DNA of 64,000 nt from Zantedeschia hybrid cultivar (lineage: Eukaryota; Streptophyta; Magnoliopsida; Alismatales; Araceae). Position 1 is the stretch's first letter. Every line of letters starts with the position of its first letter. A model generated the notes under the pieces. That model saw only the letters and a list, made by a program, of their open reading frames with translations. It did no database searches and was not told where the DNA came from. The stretch lies in contig JARZZO010000009.1 of NCBI GenBank assembly GCA_030544215.1, positions 53,253,129 to 53,317,128 on the forward strand. The letters are read 5' to 3'. The position numbers were made by a program, and so were the translations under genes. Below, piece by piece: positions 12,997 to 22,602 of this stretch.

Positions 12997-14403
12997 TTAA
13001 GGATGAATTTCCTGAAGTCCCATTACATATATATAGGTTAAGCCTCTATGAGCATTCTGAGAAGATTTTACACGATGATTGAAGCTAATATTCCACAGTG
13101 TAACTATAAGTTCAGTGGCTTCATAATCTTCATCGGATTCCAAGGCACGCATCTTGATTGGAGAAGTATTGGAAAATTCAGGAAATTCATGGCAAGGCAT
13201 GCTGAGTTGAGTATAATAGCGATGATGATTGTATAGCACGAACTCAGTTGCCCCAATCAGTTTGAGCTCTGCACCCGCTGCGCGGCGCACTCGAATGGGC
13301 TTTCCTACCAGAGCAAGTGGTGAAGAGTCAAACCCATATGATGGCATCGTCTTCAGATAATCTCTCTAGTCAGCTCGAGTCTTGAGTTTAGGCACTCGGT
13401 TGATCATCCTCTCATTGAATTTAACAATGTTGGAAATATGGAAGATAGGACTATTCTGATATATTTGAGACGGTCTTGCAGAATTTCTAGTGTGATATGC
13501 AAACTTGAAGTGCAACTTAACCCATAAAGCGAAGAGAAGCATACAACCATAGGGAGGCTGACCTGTAGACGCTGCAGAAAGCCCACTGTAGAGATAGGCT
13601 AGAATCACTGTGCCGATTTGTCTTCCCTCAAAGATCTCGCAGATTGCACTGACTTGATCATCTTCTAGTATGTTATCTTGAACAGGAAAGAATAGAGCTC
13701 CGGCTAGGAAAGTGGTGATTGCTTTCACCACGTTCTCACTGTCATCCTCTCTAAGATCTTCAATCTCATACAAAGTCCACTCTACTAGCTTAGCAAGATT
13801 AATTCCTTTCTTGGTGAGGCATCCTTTGACTTCTTTTGGGTCCTTCATGATCTTCATCAATAATTGTTGACCTGTGATCTTTTCCCTCATCAAGGCCATC
13901 TTATTCAGGATCACTTCATTGTTGTTCAACTTGATTTTGGAAAGGCCCAATAGAAGTTCAACCTCTTCTAGAAGAATAGTGCATTCAAATTCAGGAAAAA
14001 GGAAAGTATGGGTTTGAGGATGCCACAACTCAATCAAAGCACCCATAGCCGCCCAGTCCACGTTTGAACTTTTGTAATGCTTTGCACGAACTACTAGACC
14101 TTGGATGTTCCACTTAGAAACCAAGGATTGCATGGAAATAGTAATACTTTTAGCAAACTTTCGAATCCAAGGAAGAGATGTGAATTTTCTTGGACCGGAA
14201 AATAAAGGATATGCCTAGAAAATAAAAGGAGAAATTGCTATGAAGGACTTGAAGAACATGAAGAAAAAGAGAATTGAAGAAGAAGGATTGAAGGAAAAGA
14301 GGGTTTAACTTACTTGGAGGTTAGGATCTCTTCCGCTTAGATGATATTTCACGTTGTAGAGCTTCTCTAGTGTCTTCTTCATCCTCTTGCTTGAAAAATC
14401 CAT
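12997..14403 (-). pseudogene. Antisense PMD-like gene 2 (PMD / DUF7745-like), two exons, one nonsense codon
   Basis: Exon 1 is 14403-14314 (30 codons, ending at a GTAAGT donor). Exon 2 is 14214-12997 (acceptor TTCTAG) and joins in phase 0. The frame then runs for 405 codons with a single interruption, TAG at 13366-13368; reading through it gives continuous protein to the natural stop. About 435 residues in all. A block with WAAMGALIELW, HTFLFPEF and a following LLGLSK is the PMD-type signature. A later part (ALFFPVQDNI, AYLYSGLSAASTG) resembles the PMD-derived DUF7745 group more than gene 1, so the two genes are different subfamilies rather than a tandem duplication. A TATA box lies about 130 bp upstream. 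The single late lesion suggests recent loss. Function is not known. Confidence 0.8.
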
Positions 14404-14528
14404 CTTGTTCTTGAAGCTTTTCTTTCTTGAAACTTTGAAAACCTTGAAAATCTTTGAACTTTGAAGAAAATCCCTTGTTTCAATTTCTAGATTTTTGTTA
14501 GGAATTGCCTTAATGCAAGTTAATGAAG

Positions 14529-14537
14529 TTTATATAG
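14529..14537 (-). promoter_or_regulatory. TATA box of PMD-like gene 2
   Basis: CTATATAAA on the minus strand, about 130 bases upstream of the ATG at 14403. This spacing suits a plant gene with a leader of about 100 nt. Two dyad units (14640-14710) sit about 100-180 bp further upstream. Confidence 0.55.
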
Positions 14538-14591
14538 AGGGATTTGCTATTCTAAAGAGACTTTTCCGAATTGGAGAAAGGATGAATATAG

Positions 14592-15751
14592 AGAGAGTTG
14601 GAATCCAGATTAAACACAGCCAGAACCTGTTTCTGCGACTGAAAGGCATCGTCGAACAACGACGTGTTTTAGTTCATCTTAATGGCGTCAGCACGACACG
14701 ACGCGTTTTAGGATTTTTTGTTATTTACCCGAAAAGCCATGTTTATCTAGATTTTGATGCATTTGATTGAAGTTACTGATAATTTTGAAGTGTAGGAAAT
14801 TCAAGAAAATCCAAAGAGTTGAAAATTTCAAGAAGATCCCATTATGGGAGCTTATGAGTCCCGACCGTGGCTAAAAAGACGGTTATCACTATCCCTTGTA
14901 TTCTTTCATGTGATTAATTTGTATTAGCATTACTATATGTTAAGTATTTATTATACTATATCAAGGACCTTGTGATTTTGATGAAACTGGAATTTGAGTT
15001 CCCCTACAACAAAAACAGTGATAATTCCAAAAAATTCTTAATCGCACGAATAGGCCGTTGGATTGTTAATTAGTGAGGACGATGGTTCTACTTTTGTTAA
15101 ACTGTGTGTGGATAAACGAGCTTCGGCTTAGTGCTGAATTACAAGAATTGGTATCTTGACTCATTAATGACAATTTAACAATATTATCCTTGATTAATTT
15201 ATATTTTATTTGATTTTATATTTTTCTTTTAGCCCAGCATACATCATGTAGAACTTTGATATAATTGTGATAAGAATTAATTACTGATTAAACTTTAGAT
15301 CATTGATCAAATAATTCCTAACATGATATGAAATATTCCATTCTGAATTGAGTATCTTGATTATCTTTGAAGTTTGCTTGAAGATATCCTTGGAATTATA
15401 TCCTTTCTTGGACTCTTTATTCCAATATTCTTGTTTTCTTTTAAGATCCATCATGGTTGCAGCACGTCCACATTGGCTGGCAATCGCTCCCCATGATGAA
15501 ACCTGCAGGGTTTGTGACCTAAGGTACTTCCCAATCCGTGGAGGTTGATCGACCTTATTTTATTTCCTTATCTATTTCATCTAGACATGATTGATTCCAT
15601 TGATCTCATTGACTTATCTTCATTAATGATTTTGAGAAAAAATCCAATCATATGATGTTAAGAGCGTGTCTCATCACACCTTGGCATCACCTTTTCAGTA
15701 CATTCTATTTCATTTCACTCTCTTGCAAAGACGATGCCAAGGTGAGGCAGC
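14592..15751 (+). other. Tat-1 distal 3' UTR with dyads and polypurine tract
   Basis: Aligns with 32598-33750 of Tat-2 at nearly equal length. It contains two dyads (14640-14671 and 14679-14710), no coding region, and ends in the polypurine tract AAGGTGAGGCAG (15739-15750), one base before the LTR. The short open stretch at 15348-15548 lies in this noncoding block and shows no family resemblance. Confidence 0.8.
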
Positions 15752-15955
15752 TGTAGACACGCTAATTTTGACATCATTTTGAGTAAATTTCATATCATAT
15801 AATAATGCCTTAAAATGATCTGATATTTAATCATTAGTTAATTTTTATTATTTTTACGGATTAATTGCCTAAATAGTATCGGTCAGATAGACATAATTTA
15901 AGTTTATTAAAGAAATTCATTTTAACTCAGATTTTTAATTAAATATGAAAGGATT

Positions 15956-16077
15956 CTAAAACACGTCAACATGTACGACGCCATTTAGGTTTCCTAAGCT
16001 GATTCTGTCTCTTCTTCCCGATGTTTATCCTTATCTTAATTAAGCTAAAAGACATCTCTCATGGGCGACGCGTTTTA
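15956..16077. repeat. Two dyad units in U3 of the Tat-1 LTR
   Basis: One unit has a 9-bp spacer (CACGTC to GACGCC), the other a 10-bp spacer (GACATC to GACGCG). They lie about 110-230 bp upstream of the LTR TATA box, an enhancer-like position. Confidence 0.85.
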
Positions 16078-16189
16078 TATAATTACAAATAATGATGCAT
16101 CAAGCTGTGTTTATCTATTTCTTAGTCGGATTGGCTTCAATATCTTTCATGTTAATCTAATAATAACCGCGGATGCGTGAACTTAAGCC

Positions 16190-16197
16190 TATAAATA
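16190..16197 (+). promoter_or_regulatory. TATA box of the Tat-1 LTR
   Basis: TATAAATA within GCCTATAAATACCC. The same sequence is present at the equivalent place in both Tat-2 LTRs (31887-31894 and 45234-45241, minus strand), so it probably sets the U3/R boundary. Confidence 0.75.
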
Positions 16198-17038
16198 CCC
16201 AACCCCTTGGTCATTAAAAAGTTAGTGATAATTTCGAGTGATAATTCTTGAAAGATTAGTGATAATTTTGAGCGATTATTAGTGTTAATTCTTGAAAGTT
16301 GAGTGATATTCGGTGCATTCTTTGAGAGAGACGACGTCCAAACGCTGAAGGATCAAGATGCTGCTATCACTTCCAGGAGTCTTGAAGCAAGCTTCATCCT
16401 TTCTTCATCGCTTCTTCGTCCTTTCAAGATCTATTCAAGAACCGAGGCTTTCTAGGGGGTATCCAACTTAGTTCTTAATCAATTTATGCGCATCTTGTTC
16501 ATCTTTCTCATATTTTCATCACATTAGCATCACAATTTTATCACATCACTCCATGCAACACACACTCACTAGCATAATTTCAAACTTATTTGTTTTAAGG
16601 GGTTTTAAAGACCACAAACAAGTGAGTTCTTTGTGTAAATTGCATGATCAAAATTTCTATTTGGATAGATACTACATCTATTTGAATTCTTATTGTTCTT
16701 TCTTTCTTTCCACTTTTTTGCAAGGTTCAAAAGTACAAAAGAAGATCAAGAGGAGAGAATCAACAACAAGGAAATCTGGACGATCCTCAAAGCCCCATAA
16801 GCATCCAAAGCAAGAACAAAGTCAAAAGGGCTCTCTTTCTTTAGCCTGCTAAAGGAGGGGAATCAAGGACTCCAACATCTCCCAATTCCAAAACAAGTAG
16901 GCGATCCATCTTTTCTTTTGGAACTTTTTAGTTAAATGTTTCTGGCGATCACATTCACTTAGTTTTAAATAGGTTTCATTTGTCACATAATCCACATAAA
17001 TTTTCACAATAATCACACCCCTAATTTGAGCACTCACA

Positions 17039-17169
17039 ACGACGTCATTCAGACAATTAATCCAGAAAATTAATAAAAATCAATTATTGATTAAACATCA
17101 GACCATTTTGGGACATTATTATATGATATAAAATTTACTCAATATGATGTTAAAATTAGCGTGTCTACA
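17039..17169 (-). repeat. Fragment of a Tat LTR in inverse orientation
   Basis: Its right end, GCGTGTCTACA, is the reverse complement of a Tat LTR start, and it continues leftward with LTR-like sequence (ATATGATATAAAATTTACTC). Only about 131 bp remain before the end of the Tat-1 LTR. The simplest reading is that an older minus-strand Tat element sat here in copia A and Tat-1 inserted 131 bp inside its LTR. Position 17041 starts a dyad right arm (GACGTCATTCA), so the insertion split a dyad. Confidence 0.75.
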
Positions 17170-17756
17170 ATATGTCCCACAAATCTTTCTAGTAGTTTAG
17201 GTACTCTTTCTGACCTATGAGGTTCTTGTGTACTTTCTTGAATAGGTTCAGAAACTAATAGTTAATCTAATAAACCAATGATAGTTTGTGGGTTTGAAAT
17301 TTCTTCCAAAATTACTTTACTCTCTATGTCCTTTTGGAGAATATAATCTTCTTCCAAAAAGACAGCACTCCTGACTACAAACACATTTTATTCGCTAGGA
17401 TGATACAAGTAATATCCGAAAGTTTCCTTCGGATATCCCACAAATCTGCATTTGTCAATTCTGGACTCCAGCTTATCTGCATCATGTCTTTTGACATGAG
17501 CAGGACATCCCCAGACGTTAACATCTTTAAGGTCTGTTTTCCTTCCATTCCATATCTCATACAGAGTGGTTGCAACAGATTTGTTGGATACCTTGTTCAG
17601 GATATACATAGCCGAACTAAGTGCATATCCCCATATGGACAATGTTAATTTGGACATACTCATCATGGATCGTACAATTTCCATTAATGTACGATTTCTC
17701 CTTTCTGTACCATTATCCCATATGGACACTGTTAATTTGGACATACTAATACCCAT
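17170..17756 (-). pseudogene. Copia A integrase C-terminal region and linker, broken
   Basis: The reading at 17756-17388 gives integrase core C-terminal sequence (YALSSAMYILNKV, IWNGRKTDLKDVNVWGCPAH, FVGYPKETFGYYLYHP). It is followed by the linker ending in the RRSERVPKL-like motif that normally precedes copia RT. The N-terminal half of integrase and the protease are missing: at about 17757 the sequence jumps to gag. A local duplication of about 31 bp (near 17629 and 17717) flanks the jump. Confidence 0.8.
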
Positions 17757-18633
17757 GATGTATAATCTCTAATTGACAAGTTTACATCTATCATATAAGT
17801 ACCTGAAGCGTCCTGCTACTTCACAGTTCATTGAACCTTGTCCTTAAGGTATTCTTTACAATTCCTCTTCCAGTAGCCCTTCTGATAATAGTAGAAGTAT
17901 TCACCATTCTCAGCACTCTTGCCCTTGTCCTTTCTGACAACTTTCGTCTTCTTATGATTCTTGCCTTTGCCTTTCCTAAAGGCTTAGACTGCTAGTCTTT
18001 TCCGATTGGTCTTACCAACCATAAGGACTTAGGGTTTATCCTTCATAAAGTTCCCTTCGCAGTCTTCAGCATATTCAGTAATTCAGCCAAAGTTGTATGG
18101 ATCTTGTTCAAGTTAAAGTTAACAATGAACTAAGCATATGATTGTGGAAGTGAAGACATCACAAGGTCGGTATGCATCTCCTTGGGGAGTGAGACCCCAA
18201 AAGCATCCAGCCTCTCCACCCATTCAATCATCTTCAACACATGAGTCTATACTGAAGATCCTTCTGCCATCTAAACCTTGAACAGATTCTTAGATATATC
18301 ATATCTGATCCTACTCTGCTCACTAAATAGCTCCTTCAAATGGAGCATGATGGATCTATCATCCATCTCCTCATGTTGCCTCTGCAACTCATTGCTCATA
18401 GAGGCCAACATGTAACATTGGGCCATAGTGGAATCTTCCTTCCATTTCTCATATGTTAGCATGTCCTCCTCTGGGGCATCTAATGCGGGTTCAGTAGGAG
18501 GTTCCTCATCCAGGACATAAGTAATTTGTTCAGACCTGATGACAATCTTCAGGTTCCTAAGCCAGTCTGAGTAGTTTGGGCCTTTCAAATGATTGGCATC
18601 CAGTATGGCACGCATGGGGTTATGGTGCGACAT
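17757..18633 (-). pseudogene. gag: Copia A gag, broken
   Basis: Starts at ATG 18633 and reads open to 18271 (120 residues), with GPNYSDWLRNLKIV near residue 20 and LKELFSEQSRIRYDI, typical of the copia Gag (UBN2-type) domain. After a stop at 18271 the gag reading continues in decayed form to about 18050 (LPQSYA, LAELLNMLKTAKGT), with remnants of a Cys/His knuckle region near 17860. Copia B retains only the first and last parts of this gag. Confidence 0.82.
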
Positions 18634-18825
18634 TTTAGCCTACAGGAGATAATCAAATTACAATTAACAGATATTCAGTTATTAATTAAAACAAGATATG
18701 GTCTTTGTTTATCTAGTTTTACTCCCACTAATTTTCGTTTGACTGTATAACCTTCAGATATACAGAACGAGAAACGCCGACAGTCTCCTAGCGGGGATCA
18801 GAATCTCCAAGAATCACAGTATAAC

Positions 18826-19128
18826 CTCGGGTAAACACATAGTATTATACTAATATCCTAGAGCAACCATCTCATGGTAATTGCAACTCCTTGCAATATA
18901 CAATCTTATTTCGGCTCCCAGGTTATTAATGGTTCCGGGTAAACACAGTAGACCACTATCTCTGGTCTAAGCTTTACCATCAATACGTGATAGAGTAGAG
19001 TAGGAATATAGCTCTCGGGTAAACACGTGGATAGCTACGTCGTTCATTTATTCCAATCTCAAGGCATCTAATGCCATAGTTAATAGTCCTCTCATCAAAT
19101 AATGACAAATCTCGGGTAAACACATAGC
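18826..19128. repeat. Four leader boxes CTCGGGTAAACACATAG in copia A
   Basis: Boxes start at about 18826, 18935 (CCGGGTAAACACAG), 19014 and 19112, spaced about 80-110 bp. The intervening sequence aligns with the copia B leader, where the same slots hold a different box (CTTGTGGATAGCACAAC). Confidence 0.8.
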
Positions 19129-20219
19129 ATATGCCATCACCAAATTAAGTTCTAATAACTATATTGATGGAGAGCCATGCAGTGCATTCTCAATGACTCG
19201 CGCTACGGCGTATATTTTGTAACGAAGGTTTTATTAATTTACTTTGGTCTCATCCTAGGTGATAGTATTAAATATATCGAATATATTATATATACTAATA
19301 ACCGAGGTTATTTGATTCGTAATCAAAAGAAAAATGCACGCATCGCATACATGTCATGGTGTGGTCATAGAAAGCACTGCAGTTTGACTTGAGCCAGACA
19401 ATCAAACATACACACATACACAATATAACAGTTTATATCATGAGTCTGCAAACTCATAGGCTTAATGAACTCCTTCATATCCTTCTTGGTTGCAGTTGTA
19501 GATCATCCTCGCTCCATGATCAGCCGCCTCGATCAAATTACATCATAATCCTAATTACTTAAAAATTTAAAAGAGGGAGACTTATGGCGAGTACATCAAG
19601 GAGGGAGGTAGAGATACAGTTGAATATGAGGGAGGGAGAGGTACGCAGACCTCTATTTATTAAAAATTAATAATCTATACACACACCATCGATCCATATC
19701 CACAAATCATCACATGAATAATATTGCATGCTTATCCATGACCACCGTGTAATTTTATTAAAACAAACCACACATAATGGAGCACATCACATGGCTAAAA
19801 AAAAATTTCAAAAATATTTAATTTAACCAGGGACCAAACAAAATTTAGATAATTAGGATTTTTGAAAAAGATTTATTCAGTTAATAAGCAATTAAATCAT
19901 ATTTAAAAACTGTAACAACACATCACATGTGTAAAATTACCAAATTGGCATATTTATAATATTCCATGCAAATTAAAATTATTGATATTAAAGAAATTAA
20001 TTTAACCATTAAATTAACTAGCTTTAATATCCCATAATCTAGCAATTAGATTAATCATCCATTTAACAACAATTTGTTAAATCAATCCCCAATATATAAA
20101 TATATTTACCAGCCTTTAAATAATATAAAATAGAACTAAATTTAATTTAAAAATCTCATTTCAAATTTAAGTTTAAATTCTATTTTAAAAGGGGCAGCAT
20201 ATAAGGGAATATGGGGGTT

Positions 20220-20830
20220 AATGGGCCAAGTCAAAAGGCGAGCGGGGGGGGGGGGGGGGGGGGTCAAACAACCCAAGTGGGTTGGGCCCGGTCCAACCCC
20301 TGGGTCGACCCCAGCCGGCGCCTGGATCAGGCCCAGACCTGCCCCAAGGGGCGAGCCAGGCCCGAGTCGGGCGCCCAGGCCTGACCCGGCCCAGCAGGCC
20401 GGCCTCCTCCAACCGACGTAGCTAGGGAAACCCTAGCTGCGCAGGGTGAAGGGGGGCGGCGCCCCGCCGCCAACAGCCTACCCCGTAGGCGCCGGCTAGC
20501 GAGGCCCTCCCCGTGGGAGGCCGTCCGGTGCCCAGGGGCACCGGCGACAGCGCCGGTGGCTCCTGGTCACCGGCGGTTACTCCCCAAACACCCCCCCCCA
20601 TGGCCGGTTATAGCAAAAACCCGACCCCCCCACCTTTTGTCAACGTGCAGGAAGAGAGAGAAGGGCAAGGGGGTCCGGCCAGTGGGCATCTCTGGTGCCG
20701 GCCGACGATCCCCAGGGGGATCCAAAGTACTGGCGACCAACCACCAACCATTGGGGGGCTCTTCAAGGCGTCGATTCGTGCCCGTTCTTCATCAAACGAA
20801 GAACATGAAACGTACACTTGAAAATTCCGA
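20220..20830. other. GC-rich island with a G20 run in the copia A leader
   Basis: A sharp switch from AT-rich leader to about 600 bp of very GC-rich sequence with many CCGGC, GGCGCC and GGGCCC words. It begins near a run of about 20 G at 20244-20263. Short open readings on both strands are proline/glycine/arginine-rich artefacts of composition. The G run could form a quadruplex or could be an assembly or length-variation artefact. Confidence 0.7.
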
Positions 20831-20972
20831 TTTTAATGCAGTAAATTACATTTAATTTACCGTGCTCATCAAATGAACATGGCTCATGCATTCAAAATCA
20901 CAAACTAGCATGGAATACATTATAAAGATGACAATTTGGAGACCGAAACGGTGAATAACACAGTGGCACCTG

Positions 20973-20984
20973 GCTCTGATACCA
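20973..20984 (-). promoter_or_regulatory. Primer binding site of copia A (tRNA-iMet)
   Basis: TGGTATCAGAGC on the minus strand, complementary to the 3' end of initiator tRNA-Met. It begins one base inside the LTR end at 20986. Confidence 0.88.
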
Positions 20985-20985
20985 C

Positions 20986-22553
20986 TGTTGTGTTCGTTGT
21001 GTCGGATCCGACCAGAACGTAGTGGATAAAATAAAATTCAGGATCGGATTCGTCGCGTTTCGATCAACAAAATCAAGAACGATAAATTGCATTTACCCTG
21101 CGCGCATTCGAATCTGTGTTAGTCCGGTTCCGTCAGTGTGATGCCGTAAGCCGCACAAGTGCCCGGCCTCTAGTGGTATCCACACGGTTTTCCTCTTGGT
21201 GGATCGTCCTCGCTTCTTCGCTCGCAACAGCGTCCACGGATCCTGTCACGCTACGGGTGACTCTCTGCGACATGCGGATTTAGATTCCCGTCAGACGGAA
21301 AGAAGGAGCAGGCGAGAGTCAGAGCAGAGTCTCTCAGGGCCAGCCAGAGGAGGGAGGCGCCAGAGACAGAGGAGGAGAGAGAGAGGGGCAGCTAGGTCAG
21401 GGTTGTTGGCCCTTGACCTAGCCCCAGTCTTTTATATTAAGTGCGTTGCGATTTTTCAGAAAAACCCACACTTATCCGAAATTCCGTCGAAATATCCATC
21501 GACTTCAAAACCTTTTGCATATGACCCTTTAGGCCCAAATACTAGTCCAGTCAACAGCCCATTAAGCCTAGTAACCTTTTATGAACCCACATAATTAATT
21601 AATATCCTTATATTAATTAATCAACCGAATTTAATGTCCCATAATAAATTCGGACGGGCTTCTGATCTCATTGGATGCCAAGCAACATCGTGTGATCCCG
21701 GAAGGTATTGGGGTTTATGAACCCACTATGAGAACATTTCCATCAACAGTTACCGCACGGATATAATCTTTCATCCGTGCAATGTTTCTTAATCAACCTA
21801 GGATATGGTTTACTGTTAAACCCTAGCCGATCGATTCATTTGAATCAGATGCCGCTAATCTATATCAGATAACTCTTTATCTGATACAGAGTCCGGCCTG
21901 GCTAGGGACTTAAGCGGATCATTCTTAGAACATTCTTTCTCCAAATACTGAGAGCGGATGATCCCATATTGAACACACAATTACCTTCGAGGACATTTTC
22001 CTGAACTAGATCATTTAACTTATTGATAACCTATGGTTAAGGATTCGTTAGTCAAGGTCAAAGCTCAGAGACCTACCAACAAGATATCATCGGGGTCTCA
22101 GGTTCAAGGATCATCTACGTAACCTTGATATAAAAATCATGTTGGTTAACAATAAGGTATAAACCATCCAGCGATTCATGGTCAAAATAGTTCAGTGAAC
22201 TCATTCGCCAATGAGCACCTTCAGGTCCAACATAACGTTTCCACACAAGTGACTTATAGGATCAGTCACCTCATCATATGAGCTGAAGAAACCTGTACTA
22301 GTCTATCCGGATGTTTAATGTCATTTTCAAACATCCTTCGACTAGGAACAGTTAAGAACATGTGTTTATAAGTCTTCGGTGTTGTAATTATGATATCATC
22401 ATAATTCGAAGATTGTCGCCCATGTTCATGGACTTCATCGTGATACGATAAATATAGATCGAATTAATTACACAAAATGAAGTTATGCCATTATATTACT
22501 AAACTGAATAATAAATAGTATCGGATTGGCTTTCGGGCCACCTAATACTATCA
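20986..22553 (-). repeat. 5' LTR of copia A
   Basis: On the + strand it begins TGTTGTGTTCG next to the primer site and ends ...CCTAATACTATCA (LTR start TGATAGTATTAGG on minus), 1568 bp. It aligns over its length with the copia B 3' LTR (22603-24156) but is clearly diverged. 22554-22602 is 49 bp of flanking DNA between the two elements. Confidence 0.82.
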
Positions 22554-22602
22554 CATAGTTTGAAATTCCTTATAACAATGTTTACTTAAAAAAGAAGATT
22601 AT

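Larger units (their letters stand above)
9240..14591. other. Cargo segment of Tat-1, absent from Tat-2
   Basis: Tat-1 and Tat-2 align up to about 9240 / 33755 and again from 14592 / 33750. Tat-2 goes directly from one block to the other, while Tat-1 has 5.35 kb between them. The segment carries two multi-exon PMD-type genes on the minus strand, their presumed promoters and many dyad repeats. I saw no transposon termini at either edge. Because Tat elements with antisense extra ORFs are known, deletion from Tat-2 is at least as likely as gain by Tat-1. Confidence 0.82.
1..17038 (+). mobile_element. Tat-1: decayed Ty3/gypsy element of the Tat lineage, 5' end outside the window
   Basis: In order the element shows gag, aspartic protease, G-patch, RT, RNase H, a second RNase H, integrase, a tandem-repeat 3' region, a large antisense cargo, a polypurine tract and a 3' LTR. 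The second RNase H downstream of the usual one is the hallmark of the Tat lineage. It aligns along its length with the better preserved Tat-2 (31137-45944, opposite strand), except for 9240-14591, which Tat-2 lacks. The 5' LTR, leader and start of gag lie left of the window. Many stops and at least one 2-nt deletion (near 7248) break the coding region, so the copy cannot encode its own proteins. It is probably inserted into an inverted LTR of the same family (17039-17169). Confidence 0.92.
15752..17038 (+). repeat. 3' LTR of Tat-1
   Basis: Starts TGTAGACACG directly after the polypurine tract and ends CACTCACA, 1287 bp. It aligns in reverse with the 1461-bp Tat-2 LTRs at the start, at the dyads, at the TATA region and at the end (GGACGATCCTCAA near 16778 and GTAGGCGATC near 16898). 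It is well diverged from them, so the copy is old or belongs to another subfamily. It contains two dyads at 15956-15988 and 16046-16077. Confidence 0.88.
18634..20971 (-). other. Long 5' leader of copia A
   Basis: Noncoding, 2.3 kb between gag and the primer site. It holds four copies of a leader box (18826-19128), an AT-rich part (about 19560-20190) and a GC-rich island (20220-20830). The first 600 bp next to gag align block by block with the copia B leader (27594-28200). Confidence 0.75.
17170..22553 (-). mobile_element. Copia A: defective Ty1/copia element, 3' part lost
   Basis: Minus strand. Order from the right: 5' LTR (20986-22553), tRNA-iMet primer site, long leader, gag, then an internal deletion to the end of integrase. 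The element is cut at 17169 in the IN/RT linker by Tat insertions, so RT, RNase H and the 3' LTR are outside the window or lost. It is a relative of copia B (22603-54110) with shared LTR and leader architecture. Confidence 0.88.

Noticed and set aside
20221..20421. Proline/glycine/arginine-rich ORFs on both strands in the GC island
   Set aside because: Overlapping open frames are expected from GC-rich composition; no codon or motif support.
21196..21594. Arginine-rich ORF in the copia A LTR (and 22823-23122 in copia B)
   Set aside because: Purine-rich LTR segment; reading is not conserved as the same protein between the LTRs.
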